Translations under genes and position numbers: made by a program
The notes under the pieces: generated by a model
Databases searched by the model: none
Told to the model about the DNA's origin: nothing
What the model saw: only the letters and a program-made list of their open reading frames with translations
Assembly (NCBI GenBank): GCA_947472645.1
Contig: CANJBQ010000022.1
Coordinates: 1 to 48,155, forward strand
Direction: 5' to 3'
DNA from: Burkholderiaceae bacterium
GTDB taxonomy: Bacteria > Pseudomonadota > Gammaproteobacteria > Burkholderiales > Burkholderiaceae
Length of the DNA: 48,155 nucleotides
Shown here: positions 28,929 to 38,195 of the stretch, in pieces
Numbering within the stretch: position 1 is the stretch's first letter
Layout: each line of letters begins with the position of its first letter

Positions 28929-29992
28929 AGATGAATCTCCTTGATGATTGCTTCAGTAACGTCCTTCATCATAGCAGTACCACCAAGATCGCGGGTATGA
29001 AGGGCGGGGTTGGTTGTGACTTTTTCAATGGCAGTCATCAAGCATTTTGTAGCATCTTTTTCGCCTAGATGTTCTAGCATCATTACAGCGGACCAAAAAG
29101 TTCCAATTGGATTAGCTAAGCCTTTACCCATAATGTCAAAAGCAGAGCCATGGATAGGCTCAAACATCGATGGGTAGCGTCGCTCCGGATCAATATTGCC
29201 GGTTGGAGCAATGCCAAGACTGCCTGCTAGTGCAGCAGCAAGATCTGTCAAGATATCACCATGTAAGTTGGTAGCTACCACGGTATCGATAGATTCTGGA
29301 CGATTAATCATTCGCGCTGTTGCCGCGTCAACTAGTTCTTTGTCCCAAGTTACATCCGGAAATTCTTTGGCGATTTGCACAGCAATTTCATCCCACATCA
29401 CCATACCGTGTCTTTGCGCATTAGATTTGGTAATCACAGTTAAATGTTTCCGGGGGCGTGATTGAGCTAAGTTAAAAGCAAAGCGTTGCACCCGTTCTAC
29501 ACCAACACGTGTCAAGATACTCATGTCTGTAGCAACTTCAGTAGGGTGTCCTTGATGAGCCCGTCCACCAACACCGGAGTATTCTCCTTCAGAGTTTTCT
29601 CGCACAATCACCCAGTCGAGTTGATGGGGTTCACATTGACGCAGTGGTGATTTGATCCCTGGCAGAATACGCGTTGGCCGAACATTGGCATATTGATCAA
29701 ATCCTTGACAGATTTTTAGGCGTAATCCCCACAGTGTAATATGATCAGGAATATCAGGATCTCCAGCAGAGCCGAACAAAATAGCATCTTTGTTTCTTAA
29801 TGCATCGAGGCCATCCTCAGGCATCATGACACCATGTTGACGATAGTAATCTCCACCCCAATCGAACTCCTGAAAATCAAAGCTTATCTTGGAGTAACAT
29901 TTTGCTAGAGTTTTTAAAACTCTAGCGCATTCAGGGATAACTTCCTTGCCGATGCCATCACCTGGTATCAGTGCAATTTGATACTTTTTCAA
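28925..29992 (-). CDS. Tartrate/D-malate-type dehydrogenase (isocitrate/isopropylmalate dehydrogenase family)
   Basis: 355 aa beta-decarboxylating dehydrogenase fold: IPGDGIGKEV at the start, ENSEGEYSG substrate loop, catalytic Lys in ITKSNAQRHG, metal-binding Asp in HGDILTDLAA and NAD site EPIHGSAFDI. The substrate-loop sequence and overall pattern fit tartrate or D-malate dehydrogenases rather than LeuB. It oxidises a 2-hydroxy-dicarboxylic acid with NAD and metal, often with loss of CO2. It lies 25 nt downstream of the amidohydrolase gene. Exact substrate uncertain. Confidence 0.82.
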   Translation of the reverse strand: MKKYQIALIPGDGIGKEVIPECARVLKTLAKCYSKISFDFQEFDWGGDYYRQHGVMMPEDGLDALRNKDAILFGSAGDPDIPDHITLWGLRLKICQGFDQYANVRPTRILPGIKSPLRQCEPHQLDWVIVRENSEGEYSGVGGRAHQGHPTEVATDMSILTRVGVERVQRFAFNLAQSRPRKHLTVITKSNAQRHGMVMWDEIAVQIAKEFPDVTWDKELVDAATARMINRPESIDTVVATNLHGDILTDLAAALAGSLGIAPTGNIDPERRYPSMFEPIHGSAFDIMGKGLANPIGTFWSAVMMLEHLGEKDATKCLMTAIEKVTTNPALHTRDLGGTAMMKDVTEAIIKEIHL

Positions 29993-30017
29993 GTTAATCT
30001 CCTAGTTCGTTATTATT

Positions 30018-30887
30018 TTAAAAATCATAAAGGTCTTTTGGATTTGTGACAAATATCTTTTGGCGAAGGCGTTTATCTTTTACCCATGATCCAACAATGT
30101 TTAACATATCGGTGTCATTGGGCATTTTATTTTTTACCATCACATGTGGCCAATCACTCCCCCAGACAAGTTGGTTTGGGTTGGCTTCAATCAGTGTTAC
30201 TGCTAAACGTTCAACATCTGCAAATGGATATCCTGATTCTGAAATGCGGTAAAGTCCTGTGAGTTTGACCCAAGCTTTTCCTTCTCGCATTAGTGCGAGT
30301 AAATTTTGAAACCCTTTGTTCTTGATATCAATCGATGTTTTTTGATAACCATAGTGCCCAAGAACAATAGGTACCGAAAAATTTTTAAACGCGTTAGCAA
30401 AATCGGGAAACTCATTGACATGCATCAATAGCTCAAGATGCCATCCATAGGATTTAATTTTTTCAGCGAGTAAATTCAGTGAAGGTAAGGGCAAGACACC
30501 TTTATTATCCGCAAGGTCAACGATATTACAACGTAATCCTCGAACCCCTGCAAGATGCATTTTTTCTATTTCGTGATCAGTGATATTTTCTTTAACCACT
30601 GCTACACCTCGATACTTGGATGGGTTAGTTGCTAGTGTATCGAGTAGAAGTTGATTGTCAGTACCGTAAACACTCGGTTGAACGAGAACAGCACGTTCTA
30701 GGCACAAGGTATTCATCAGGGTTGTATATACAGATAAGAGAGCGTCCGGAGGTGTATAGATTCGTTCAGGAATATAGGGATATTTTTTTTCAGGACCACA
30801 AACATGTAAATGACAATCTGTACTGTTTTTGGGAAGTGCGAAATTTGGAGAACGGGTGACAGGTTCTGGACCTTGGCAAAAATTCAT
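30018..30887 (-). CDS. Amidohydrolase family protein, 2-pyrone-4,6-dicarboxylate lactonase-like
   Basis: 289 aa TIM-barrel hydrolase of the amidohydrolase-2 (PF04909) group. It has DCHLHVCGP near residue 22, a His in VLGHYG and the C-terminal GSDWPHV containing the general-base Asp. The early layout (PNFALPKNSTDCHLHVCGP, then PYIPERIYTPPDA) resembles PDC lactonase (LigI) and related sugar/aromatic lactonases. It should open a lactone in carboxylate catabolism. It sits 5 nt after the enol-lactonase-like gene, a matching lactone theme. Confidence 0.75.
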   Translation of the reverse strand: MNFCQGPEPVTRSPNFALPKNSTDCHLHVCGPEKKYPYIPERIYTPPDALLSVYTTLMNTLCLERAVLVQPSVYGTDNQLLLDTLATNPSKYRGVAVVKENITDHEIEKMHLAGVRGLRCNIVDLADNKGVLPLPSLNLLAEKIKSYGWHLELLMHVNEFPDFANAFKNFSVPIVLGHYGYQKTSIDIKNKGFQNLLALMREGKAWVKLTGLYRISESGYPFADVERLAVTLIEANPNQLVWGSDWPHVMVKNKMPNDTDMLNIVGSWVKDKRLRQKIFVTNPKDLYDF

Positions 30888-30892
30888 GCTGG

Positions 30893-31684
30893 CTATTTGA
30901 CTGAATCGATAAATTGACGAATGGCTTGGTTAAACTCTTCAGGCTTTTCTATATTCGATAAATGTGCAGCATGATCAATAATTTTCATTTGTGCATGTGT
31001 AATCATTCTTTGTAGAACGGTACTTTGATTGACGGTACAAGCAGGATCGTCTCTTCCTACTAAAATTAGTGTTGGTGCGGTAATCTTAAGAAGCATCGTT
31101 GTTTGCGCCATATCTCGAACAGCGCTTGCACAGTTCATATAACCAGCTGGACTAGTCGATAGGATCATCTCTTTAACTTTGGTGATTTCGTGTTGTGATT
31201 TTTTAACAAAGTCAGCCACGAACCATCGATTGATGGTTCCTTCTACAAGTCCAGCGATACCATCTTTTTCACATTGAGCAAAACGTTCAGCCCAAAGTGA
31301 ACGTGGAGGCATTTCACTTGCCGTGTCGCAGAGACTTAGGGAAAGTACTCGGTCTGGAAAGTTCGCACCGACATATTGGCAAATCATCCCCCCCATTGAA
31401 AGTCCCACTAAATGGGCTTGCTGAATCGATAAAGCATCCATCAAACCTACCAAATCCTCCGCTAACATTCCAATCGAGTATGGGCCTGGCGTCACTTCCG
31501 ATTGGCCATGGCCACGAGTGTCATAGCGTATCACACGATATTGATCAGTTAGACTGTCGATATTACTGTCCCACATGCTGAAGTTAGACATGAGGCTATT
31601 GCTCAGGATAATCACAGGACCATTTGCAGGACCATCCTCACGATAGGCTATTTGACAGTTTTTGATAGAGATTTTATGGACCAT
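30893..31684 (-). CDS. Alpha/beta hydrolase, 3-oxoadipate enol-lactonase (PcaD)-like
   Basis: 263 aa. Nucleophile Ser96 is in GLSMGGM, the acid Asp is in LVGRDDPAC and the catalytic His in DHAAHLSNIEKP. The DTRGHGQS and LVGLSMGGM blocks are typical of PcaD. PcaD opens the enol-lactone of beta-ketoadipate in protocatechuate breakdown. Here no pca genes surround it, so the true lactone may differ. It is the first gene of the four-gene minus operon and divergent from the Bug gene at 31784 across 99 bp. Confidence 0.75.
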   Translation of the reverse strand: MVHKISIKNCQIAYREDGPANGPVIILSNSLMSNFSMWDSNIDSLTDQYRVIRYDTRGHGQSEVTPGPYSIGMLAEDLVGLMDALSIQQAHLVGLSMGGMICQYVGANFPDRVLSLSLCDTASEMPPRSLWAERFAQCEKDGIAGLVEGTINRWFVADFVKKSQHEITKVKEMILSTSPAGYMNCASAVRDMAQTTMLLKITAPTLILVGRDDPACTVNQSTVLQRMITHAQMKIIDHAAHLSNIEKPEEFNQAIRQFIDSVK

Positions 31685-31783
31685 TTTGACACCTTGGAAG
31701 TAAGGGATGTAGGGAATACAAAAGTAATTGAAAGATGAAATCAGGTTATCATAATTCTATAAATTCTAATAAAAGGAAATACC

Positions 31784-32761
31784 ATGAGACACTTCCAATC
31801 CGCGATGGGTAGGTTATTTTTTATATTGAGCTTTGTTTCTTGTTGTTCAATTGCATATTCACAGAATTATCCAGATAGAACTGTGAAAATGGTCGTTCCA
31901 TTAACGCCTGGTTCGGGAGCTGATATTGCAGGTCGTCTTTTATCGAAACATTTGACAGAGGTTTGGAAGCAGTCAGTAGTTATTGAGAATCGTCCCGGCG
32001 CAGGTGGAGTGATTGGAACTGGTGTGGTTGTGAACTCTGAGCCTGATGGCTACACATTACTCGTTCAATCGGCATCTTATGCGGCAAATCCAGCTATCTA
32101 TAAAAAGCTTCCTTACGATCCTCTAAAAAGTCTGCGTGATGTCAATATTTTGGGGATGACGCCATATGTGATGGTGACAGCAATTGATGGCCCTTATAAG
32201 ACCATTAATGATTTAGTTGCGGCGGCTAAGGCTAAACCAGGTGATATTACTTTTGCATCTGCCGGAGTTGGAAGTTCAACGCATTTAGCTGCAGAGTACT
32301 TTAATCAATCAGTCGGCATTAAATTAATTCATGTCCCTTATAAAGGTTCCCCAGAAGCTATTCAGGACACAATGCAAGGTCGAACTGCATTTTATATGGC
32401 GCCCTTAGATACAGCTATTGGTCAGTTAAGGGGTGGTAAGTTAAGGGTATTAGGTGTTACTAGTAAATCACGATCAGATGCGATACCAGAATTTCCTACG
32501 ATTGCCGAACAGGGATTTTCTAATTTTGACATTAGTTTATGGTTTGGATTATGGGCGCCAATGGCAACATCGAATAGTATTGTGCAAAAAATCAATACTA
32601 CTGTCAATCAAGCGATGCAAGATCCGGAGATTAAGGCCTCTTATGCAAAGGCTGGTATTCAGGCCACACCAATGAATACCGATGAAGTGGCTAAATTTGT
32701 TCGTGCTGAAATGGCTAAATACAGCAAGATTGCTAAGGACGCTAATATTGAACCGCAGTAA
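31784..32761 (+). CDS. Bug/TctC-family periplasmic solute-binding protein (4 of 4)
   Basis: 325 aa. Signal peptide ends near AYS-Q27, then the mature start YPDRTVKMVVPLTPGSGAD, and a canonical VPYKGSPEAIQD motif in the middle. AAAAGGAAA precedes the ATG. It is followed after 13 nt by a secreted esterase on the same strand. That pairing suggests an ester cleaved outside the cytoplasm and its acid bound by this receptor, which is inference. Confidence 0.9.
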   Translation: MRHFQSAMGRLFFILSFVSCCSIAYSQNYPDRTVKMVVPLTPGSGADIAGRLLSKHLTEVWKQSVVIENRPGAGGVIGTGVVVNSEPDGYTLLVQSASYAANPAIYKKLPYDPLKSLRDVNILGMTPYVMVTAIDGPYKTINDLVAAAKAKPGDITFASAGVGSSTHLAAEYFNQSVGIKLIHVPYKGSPEAIQDTMQGRTAFYMAPLDTAIGQLRGGKLRVLGVTSKSRSDAIPEFPTIAEQGFSNFDISLWFGLWAPMATSNSIVQKINTTVNQAMQDPEIKASYAKAGIQATPMNTDEVAKFVRAEMAKYSKIAKDANIEPQ

Positions 32762-32774
32762 TAGGAATAACTAT

Positions 32775-33731
32775 ATGAAAACTCGTCTGGAATTAAAATA
32801 TTTTCAGTGGCTGATATGTGCATTATTTTTACTGGGTATTTTATCCAGTCTTATTAGTCATGCTCAAGAGCTTTCACTAGCTGCCAAATCTTATCAACCA
32901 AATGCGCAATTCGATGTCAAAATTTCTGAGGCCGAGTATCGTAAAAATAGTACAGGCCGTTCTCTCATTGCAAGGGTTTATGAACCTCAAGGATTAGGAC
33001 CATTCCCCGTAGTCATTGATTTTCATGGGGGAGCTTGGAATAATAAAAATCGTACGGCGGAACAGCCTATGGATTTAGCCTTAGCTAAAAGTGGCTTATT
33101 AGTCGTCGCCATTGATCTTACTTTGGCTCCAGACAGGCCATATCCTGCCAACCTTCAAGATGCGCATTATGGAATCCGTTGGCTAAAATTGAACGCTACC
33201 CGTTGGAAAGGTGACCCAAGTACTTTAGGTATTTATGCAAGTTCATCTGGAGGACATGTTGCTGAACTCATTGGTTTGAAGCCTTTTGATCCAGAGTATT
33301 CGGCGCTGGTCTTTTCAGAAGCTCCCAACTTAGATGCCAAAGTTAGGTATATCGTTTCAAGAGCGCCGATTAGTGATCCACGGGCGCGATATCAAAATGC
33401 AGTTAATCTTGGGCGTGAAAAAATGATTAACAATCATTACACCTACTTTCAGCCTTGGTCGACAATTGACACTGCAAATCCACAGTACATATTAGATCGT
33501 AAAGAAAAAGTTTTTTTACCGCCCTTGCTAGTGATGGCTGGTGAAAAAGATGATAATGTTCTTCCAGAAATTCAAAAAAGATTTGTTGATAGCTATCAAA
33601 AAGCAGGGGGGTCTGCTCAATTGAAGATATTTGCAGATAGTGATCATGAATGGGTTGCTCAAGAAGGCCCTCAAACAGATCTTGCTAGAAAAACTGTCAA
33701 AGATTTTATTGCAACGCAAATCAAAAATTAG
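32775..33731 (+). CDS. Exported alpha/beta hydrolase (esterase/lipase, HSL-like)
   Basis: 318 aa from ATG 32775, which has AGGAA at 32763-32767; the open frame extends to 32682 inside the Bug gene. Residues 10-30 form a hydrophobic signal segment (cleavage near SHA-Q31). The oxyanion motif HGGAW is at 84-88, nucleophile Ser157 in ASSSGG, and the acid/His end is ADSDHEW. The nucleophile elbow lacks the usual glycine two residues before Ser. It is probably a periplasmic carboxylesterase. It converges on lysS with only 8 bp between stops and no clear terminator. Confidence 0.82.
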   Translation: MKTRLELKYFQWLICALFLLGILSSLISHAQELSLAAKSYQPNAQFDVKISEAEYRKNSTGRSLIARVYEPQGLGPFPVVIDFHGGAWNNKNRTAEQPMDLALAKSGLLVVAIDLTLAPDRPYPANLQDAHYGIRWLKLNATRWKGDPSTLGIYASSSGGHVAELIGLKPFDPEYSALVFSEAPNLDAKVRYIVSRAPISDPRARYQNAVNLGREKMINNHYTYFQPWSTIDTANPQYILDRKEKVFLPPLLVMAGEKDDNVLPEIQKRFVDSYQKAGGSAQLKIFADSDHEWVAQEGPQTDLARKTVKDFIATQIKN

Positions 33732-33739
33732 ACGGAGTT

Positions 33740-35284
33740 TTAGTTTTCTTCGCGCCTAAGGTGCGGAAATAAAATAACATCTCTAATATTCGGTGAGTCA
33801 GTGATTAACATCATCAAACGATCAATCCCGATTCCACAACCACCAGTCGGTGGTAGGCCATATTCTAGAGCGCGAATAAAGTCGTGGTCAAAGAACATTG
33901 CCTCTTCATCGCCAGCATCTTTTTGGGTCACTTGCTTTTGGAAACGAGCGGCTTGATCTTCTGCATCGTTTAATTCTGAAAACCCATTAGCGATTTCACG
34001 ACCAGTGATAAATAATTCAAATCGCTCCGTAATTCCTGGTCGGGTATCGGATTCACGTGCAAGAGGGCTTACTTCAATAGGATAATCAATGATGTAAGTT
34101 GGATCCCACAAATGTTCTTCTGCGCAAGCTTCAAATAATGCAAGTTGCAGGGCGCCTAGACCAGCGTTTTTTAGAGCGGGGCTATCAATATGTTCGCCGG
34201 CCGATTTCAGTTCTGCGCGAATAAACTCTATATTTACTAATTGTTCATTCGTATAGTTTTTACCAGACTGCGGCCCATATATTTGGATTGCTTCTGTAAT
34301 AGTATGTCTAGCAAAAGGCTTACCAAGATCGAGTTCTCTACCTTGATAGATTAATTTTGCAGTCCCATGGGCTTTGATTGATACTTCACGGATCAGGTCT
34401 TCGGTAAATTGCATCAGCCATTGGTAATCGGTATAGGCAGCATAAAACTCCATCATGGTAAATTCTGGATTATGGCGAGGGCTTACGCCTTCATTACGAA
34501 AGTTCCGATTGATTTCAAAGACTCTCTCAAACCCCCCAACGACTAAGCGTTTTAAGTAGAGTTCTGGAGCAATCCGCATAAACATTTGCATGTCTAAAGC
34601 ATTATGATGCGTAATAAATGGCTTGGCAGACGCGCCACCAGGAATGACATGTAACATTGGAGTCTCAACTTCCATAAAGCCCGCATTTTGCATGTATTCC
34701 CGTACAGCACCCATTGCTTTACTTCGTTCAATAAAGGTTTGACGCGTTTCAGGTGAGACGATCAAGTCAACATAACGTTGACGGTACTTAAGTTCTTGAC
34801 TATTGAGGCCATGAAACTTATCGGGCAGTGGGCGCAGGGATTTAGTCAGTAAACGAAGTACTTTTACTGAGACAGAGAGTTCACCACGGTTGGTTTTAAA
34901 AAGAACACCTTCACCTGCAATGATATCGCCCATATCCCAATGTTTAAAAGCTGCGTGCGTCTGCTCACCACTTTCTTGATCATTAATATAAAACTGGATT
35001 TGTCCAGTACGATCTTGAACAGTGGCAAAGCTTGCTTTACCCATTACCCGTTTAAGCATCATACGACCAGCCATTTTGACGCTAATATTTTTCTCAGCCA
35101 AAGCTTCTTTTGTCATCTCGCCATACGCCTGATGAAGATCAATAGCCAGATGAGTCGGCTTGAAATCATTTGGGAAGGCAACGCCTTGCGCTCTAATAGC
35201 GGCCAATTTTTCACGACGCTCTGCCATGATATGGTTTTCATCTTGTGGCGCTGGTTCGGCTGATAAGGTGTTTTGATCGGTCAT
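33740..35284 (-). CDS. lysS: Lysyl-tRNA synthetase, class II
   Basis: 514 aa. An N-terminal OB-fold anticodon-binding domain (about 65-170, with [16 protein letters not shown]) precedes the class II core. The core has motif 2 [23 protein letters not shown] and motif 3 [12 protein letters not shown] near the end. It charges tRNA-Lys. It is the last gene of rpfE-like-recJ-prfB-lysS and lies 13 nt after prfB, the same prfB-lysS pairing as in E. coli. Confidence 0.97.
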   Translation of the reverse strand: MTDQNTLSAEPAPQDENHIMAERREKLAAIRAQGVAFPNDFKPTHLAIDLHQAYGEMTKEALAEKNISVKMAGRMMLKRVMGKASFATVQDRTGQIQFYINDQESGEQTHAAFKHWDMGDIIAGEGVLFKTNRGELSVSVKVLRLLTKSLRPLPDKFHGLNSQELKYRQRYVDLIVSPETRQTFIERSKAMGAVREYMQNAGFMEVETPMLHVIPGGASAKPFITHHNALDMQMFMRIAPELYLKRLVVGGFERVFEINRNFRNEGVSPRHNPEFTMMEFYAAYTDYQWLMQFTEDLIREVSIKAHGTAKLIYQGRELDLGKPFARHTITEAIQIYGPQSGKNYTNEQLVNIEFIRAELKSAGEHIDSPALKNAGLGALQLALFEACAEEHLWDPTYIIDYPIEVSPLARESDTRPGITERFELFITGREIANGFSELNDAEDQAARFQKQVTQKDAGDEEAMFFDHDFIRALEYGLPPTGGCGIGIDRLMMLITDSPNIRDVILFPHLRREEN

Positions 35285-35297
35285 AGTAGGTGGTTAG

Positions 35298-36402
35298 TTA
35301 AACGTTCATTTTGAGGCTGGCCTCGATAAAAGGATCAAGATCTCCATCCAGTACTTTTTGGGTATTAGAGATTTCAACATTGGTACGTAAGTCTTTAATA
35401 CGGCTTTGATCTAGTACATAGGATCGAATTTGATGACCCCAACCTACATCTGTTTTAGTGGCTTCCAGTTTATCCTGTTCAGCTTGACGTTTGCGTAGTT
35501 CATGTTCATAGAGTCGGGATTTAAGCATCGACATCGCCTCAGCACGATTGCGGTGTTGGCTTCGGTCGCTTTGACACTGAACTACAATACCTGTTGGTAA
35601 GTGCGTTAAGCGGACTGCTGAATCTGTTTTGTTAATATGCTGTCCACCAGCACCCGACGCACGATACGTATCGGTGCGGATATCTGCTGGATTAATATCA
35701 ATTTCGATAGAGTCGTCTACCTCTGGATAGACGAAAATACTCGCAAAAGAAGTGTGGCGGCCATTAGCAGAATCAAATGGAGATTTGCGGACTAAACGAT
35801 GAACCCCGGTTTCAGTACGTAAAAATCCGTAGGCATACTCCCCATCAATTTTGATAGTGGCACTCTTAATCCCTGCCACATCACCATCAGACTCTTCTAA
35901 AATTTCTGATTTAAACCCTTTACGTTCACAATATCGAAGATATTGGCGCATCAAAATACTCGCCCAGTCACAAGCCTCGGTTCCACCAGCCCCAGCCTGA
36001 ATATCTATAAAACAGCTACACGGATCCATTGGGTGCGAGAACATTCTACGAAATTCTAGGTCAGCAACGATTGTTTCGATGGATTGCTGATCTGTCTCGA
36101 TGGCTTCAAAAGTCTCATCATCATTTTCTGCAGCAGCGAGCTCAAAAAGTTCAAGTGCTCCGGTCAGATCGTCATCTAATTTTTTGATAGATGTAACAAC
36201 TCCATCTAGTAGTTTTTTTTCTTTACCAAGTGCTTGCGCTAATTTAGGGTCATCCCAAATTTTAGAGTCTTCTAATTGAAGGTTGAGTTCGGTTAAGCGA
36301 CGGCTTTTGGTATCGTAGTCAAAGATACCCCCGAAGGTCTTCTACGCGTACGCGTAGTTTATTGAGGTTTGATTCTAATAAGTTTATTCGTTCAGCTTCC
36401 AT
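35298..36402 (-). CDS. prfB: Peptide chain release factor 2, with programmed +1 frameshift
   Basis: The gene is read in two frames. From ATG at 36402, 27 codons ([10 protein letters not shown]... to LRGYL) lead to an in-frame TGA at 36321-36319. Shifting +1 at CTT-TGA-C continues as [12 protein letters not shown] and through to the stop at 35298, giving about 367 aa, the normal RF2 length. The SPF tripeptide that reads UGA/UAA and the GGQ motif (GAGGQHINK) that triggers hydrolysis are intact. A simple scan sees only the 248-aa part from 36044 and misses the N-terminus. RF2 ends translation at UGA and UAA and controls its own level through this frameshift. Confidence 0.96.
36318..36333 (-). 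promoter_or_regulatory. prfB programmed frameshift site
   Basis: On the minus strand the sequence reads CGGGGGTATCTTTGAC: a Shine-Dalgarno-like GGGGG three nt before CTT, the slippery CTT, the UGA stop, and a following C. This is the same arrangement as E. coli prfB. Low RF2 lets the ribosome pause at UGA and slip forward. Confidence 0.95.
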
Positions 36403-36443
36403 CCTGTGATTATAAAGCCTAGTCTTGTAGGCTCGCTGATTTT

Positions 36444-38186
36444 TTAGATTTCAGCTTGGTAAGCCGCTTCAATATGTAGTTGTGCGCGTGGATAGCCCAG
36501 GAAATGATCGACGAGGAGGCGATAAGCTAAATGGATTTGATGTGGCAGCGGATCCGTATGACCAAACCAAATACCTAGTAATGGCTTTGGTAATGATCCA
36601 TGAACAGGTACTAGTTCTAGTTTGGAGTGTTTATCTTTGAGAAGAGTTTGTTTTAATACTCTAAATTCCCCGATAAATATCGGTTCAGGAAATCCTTGCC
36701 CCCAAACCTCGTTAGATAATTTTTCTGCGATATCCGTATTGATCATTTCAATAGGTAGATGACCATCATGAACGAGCTTACGATGGAGGCTATTTTCGTC
36801 AATCCATTGTTTTGCAATTCCTTCAAAGGCTTCCCGAAAAGATTCCAATTGTTGATATTCAATGGATAATCCAGCGGCCATAGCGTGACCACCAAATTTT
36901 TTGATCATGAGTGGATGCTTTTTTGAGATGTAGTCAAGGGCATCTCGAAGGTGAAAGCCACTAATGGATCTTCCTGAACCCTTGATGATGAGTTGACCGT
37001 CGGCAGTTTTTTCTTCTGCCGGCGCAAAGGTAATCACAGGGCGGTGATATTTATCTTTAAGACGTGAGGCTAAGATACCAATGACCCCCTGATGCCAGGT
37101 GTTATCAAAAAGGCTAAGACTAAAGAGGTGTTCGTGAGGGATTTCAGCTAAATTGACAAGAGCTGTTTGTTTCATGTCGCCTTCTATGTCGCGTCGTTCA
37201 CGATTCATTTTGTCGAGTTCTTGAGCCAATTGTTTGGCTTCATAGCGGTCCTGATTAATTAAGCAACGAATGCCTAATGACATATCTGCTAAGCGACCAG
37301 CAGCGTTCAGTCTTGGGCCAAGTCCAAAGCCAAGATCGAAGGTATTACTTTTTTGATGCTCACGACCACTCACCTCAAATAATGCTTCTATACCAGGATG
37401 CATTTGACCATTCCGAATGCGTCGAATACCTGCAGACACGAGGATACGGTTATTTCTGTCGAGTTGAGCTACGTCTGCAACGGTCCCAAGAGCTACAAAA
37501 TCTAAGAGTTTTTCAAGACGTGGTTGAGTTTGTTGATCAAAGATACCTCGCTCTCGAAGTTCTGAACGTAATGCAAGAAGCAGATAAAACATGACGCCAA
37601 CACCGGCTAGAGCTTTACTCTTAAATGTATCGCCAGGTTGGTTAGGGTTAACGATGTGACTGGCGGCTGGTAATTCGTCGGCTGGCAGATGATGGTCAGT
37701 GACTAAAACTTCCATTCCCAATTGGTTTGCTAGTTCAACGCCTGCAATGCTAGCGATACCATTATCCACGGTGATCAAAATATCTGGCTTGGGATTTTGT
37801 TGCGCAGCAAGCTTCACCACTTCAGGGGTAAGTCCGTACCCCATCGAAAATCGATTAGGAACTAAAAAATGGATTTTTACACCAAATGATTGTCCTAGCT
37901 CCTCAAGTCCTAAGATACCTACGGCGCATGCGGTTGCGCCATCACAATCATAGTCAGCAATAATGAGAAGATGCTTACGAGCCACAAAAGCATCAGCCAA
38001 ATACTTTGCAGCACTAAAACAGTTTTTAAGCTCATGTGGGGAGATTAATGATTTCAGCTCTAAATTAGCAGCTTCGATGGAGTCAACACCTCGGCTTGCC
38101 CATAATTTAGCTAAAACAGGATTAATCCCATGTGATGTGAGTTGCTCCTGAGAATCCGGATGGGTTTTTCGTTCAACAAACTGCAT
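36444..38186 (-). CDS. recJ: Single-strand-specific 5'-3' exonuclease RecJ
   Basis: 580 aa DHH-family nuclease with ADYDCDGATA, TVDNG and VTDHH metal motifs in the first 170 residues, and DHHA1/OB-type domains toward the C-terminus (including GGHAMAAG). It degrades ssDNA from the 5' end in RecF-type recombination, mismatch repair and base-excision repair. It sits between the rpfE-like gene (9 nt) and prfB (41 nt), as in other proteobacteria. Confidence 0.96.
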   Translation of the reverse strand: MQFVERKTHPDSQEQLTSHGINPVLAKLWASRGVDSIEAANLELKSLISPHELKNCFSAAKYLADAFVARKHLLIIADYDCDGATACAVGILGLEELGQSFGVKIHFLVPNRFSMGYGLTPEVVKLAAQQNPKPDILITVDNGIASIAGVELANQLGMEVLVTDHHLPADELPAASHIVNPNQPGDTFKSKALAGVGVMFYLLLALRSELRERGIFDQQTQPRLEKLLDFVALGTVADVAQLDRNNRILVSAGIRRIRNGQMHPGIEALFEVSGREHQKSNTFDLGFGLGPRLNAAGRLADMSLGIRCLINQDRYEAKQLAQELDKMNRERRDIEGDMKQTALVNLAEIPHEHLFSLSLFDNTWHQGVIGILASRLKDKYHRPVITFAPAEEKTADGQLIIKGSGRSISGFHLRDALDYISKKHPLMIKKFGGHAMAAGLSIEYQQLESFREAFEGIAKQWIDENSLHRKLVHDGHLPIEMINTDIAEKLSNEVWGQGFPEPIFIGEFRVLKQTLLKDKHSKLELVPVHGSLPKPLLGIWFGHTDPLPHQIHLAYRLLVDHFLGYPRAQLHIEAAYQAEI

Positions 38187-38195
38187 GTAATGATT

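Noticed and set aside
36044..36402. Truncated or pseudogene prfB
   Set aside because: The apparent break is the normal programmed +1 frameshift; both parts are intact.
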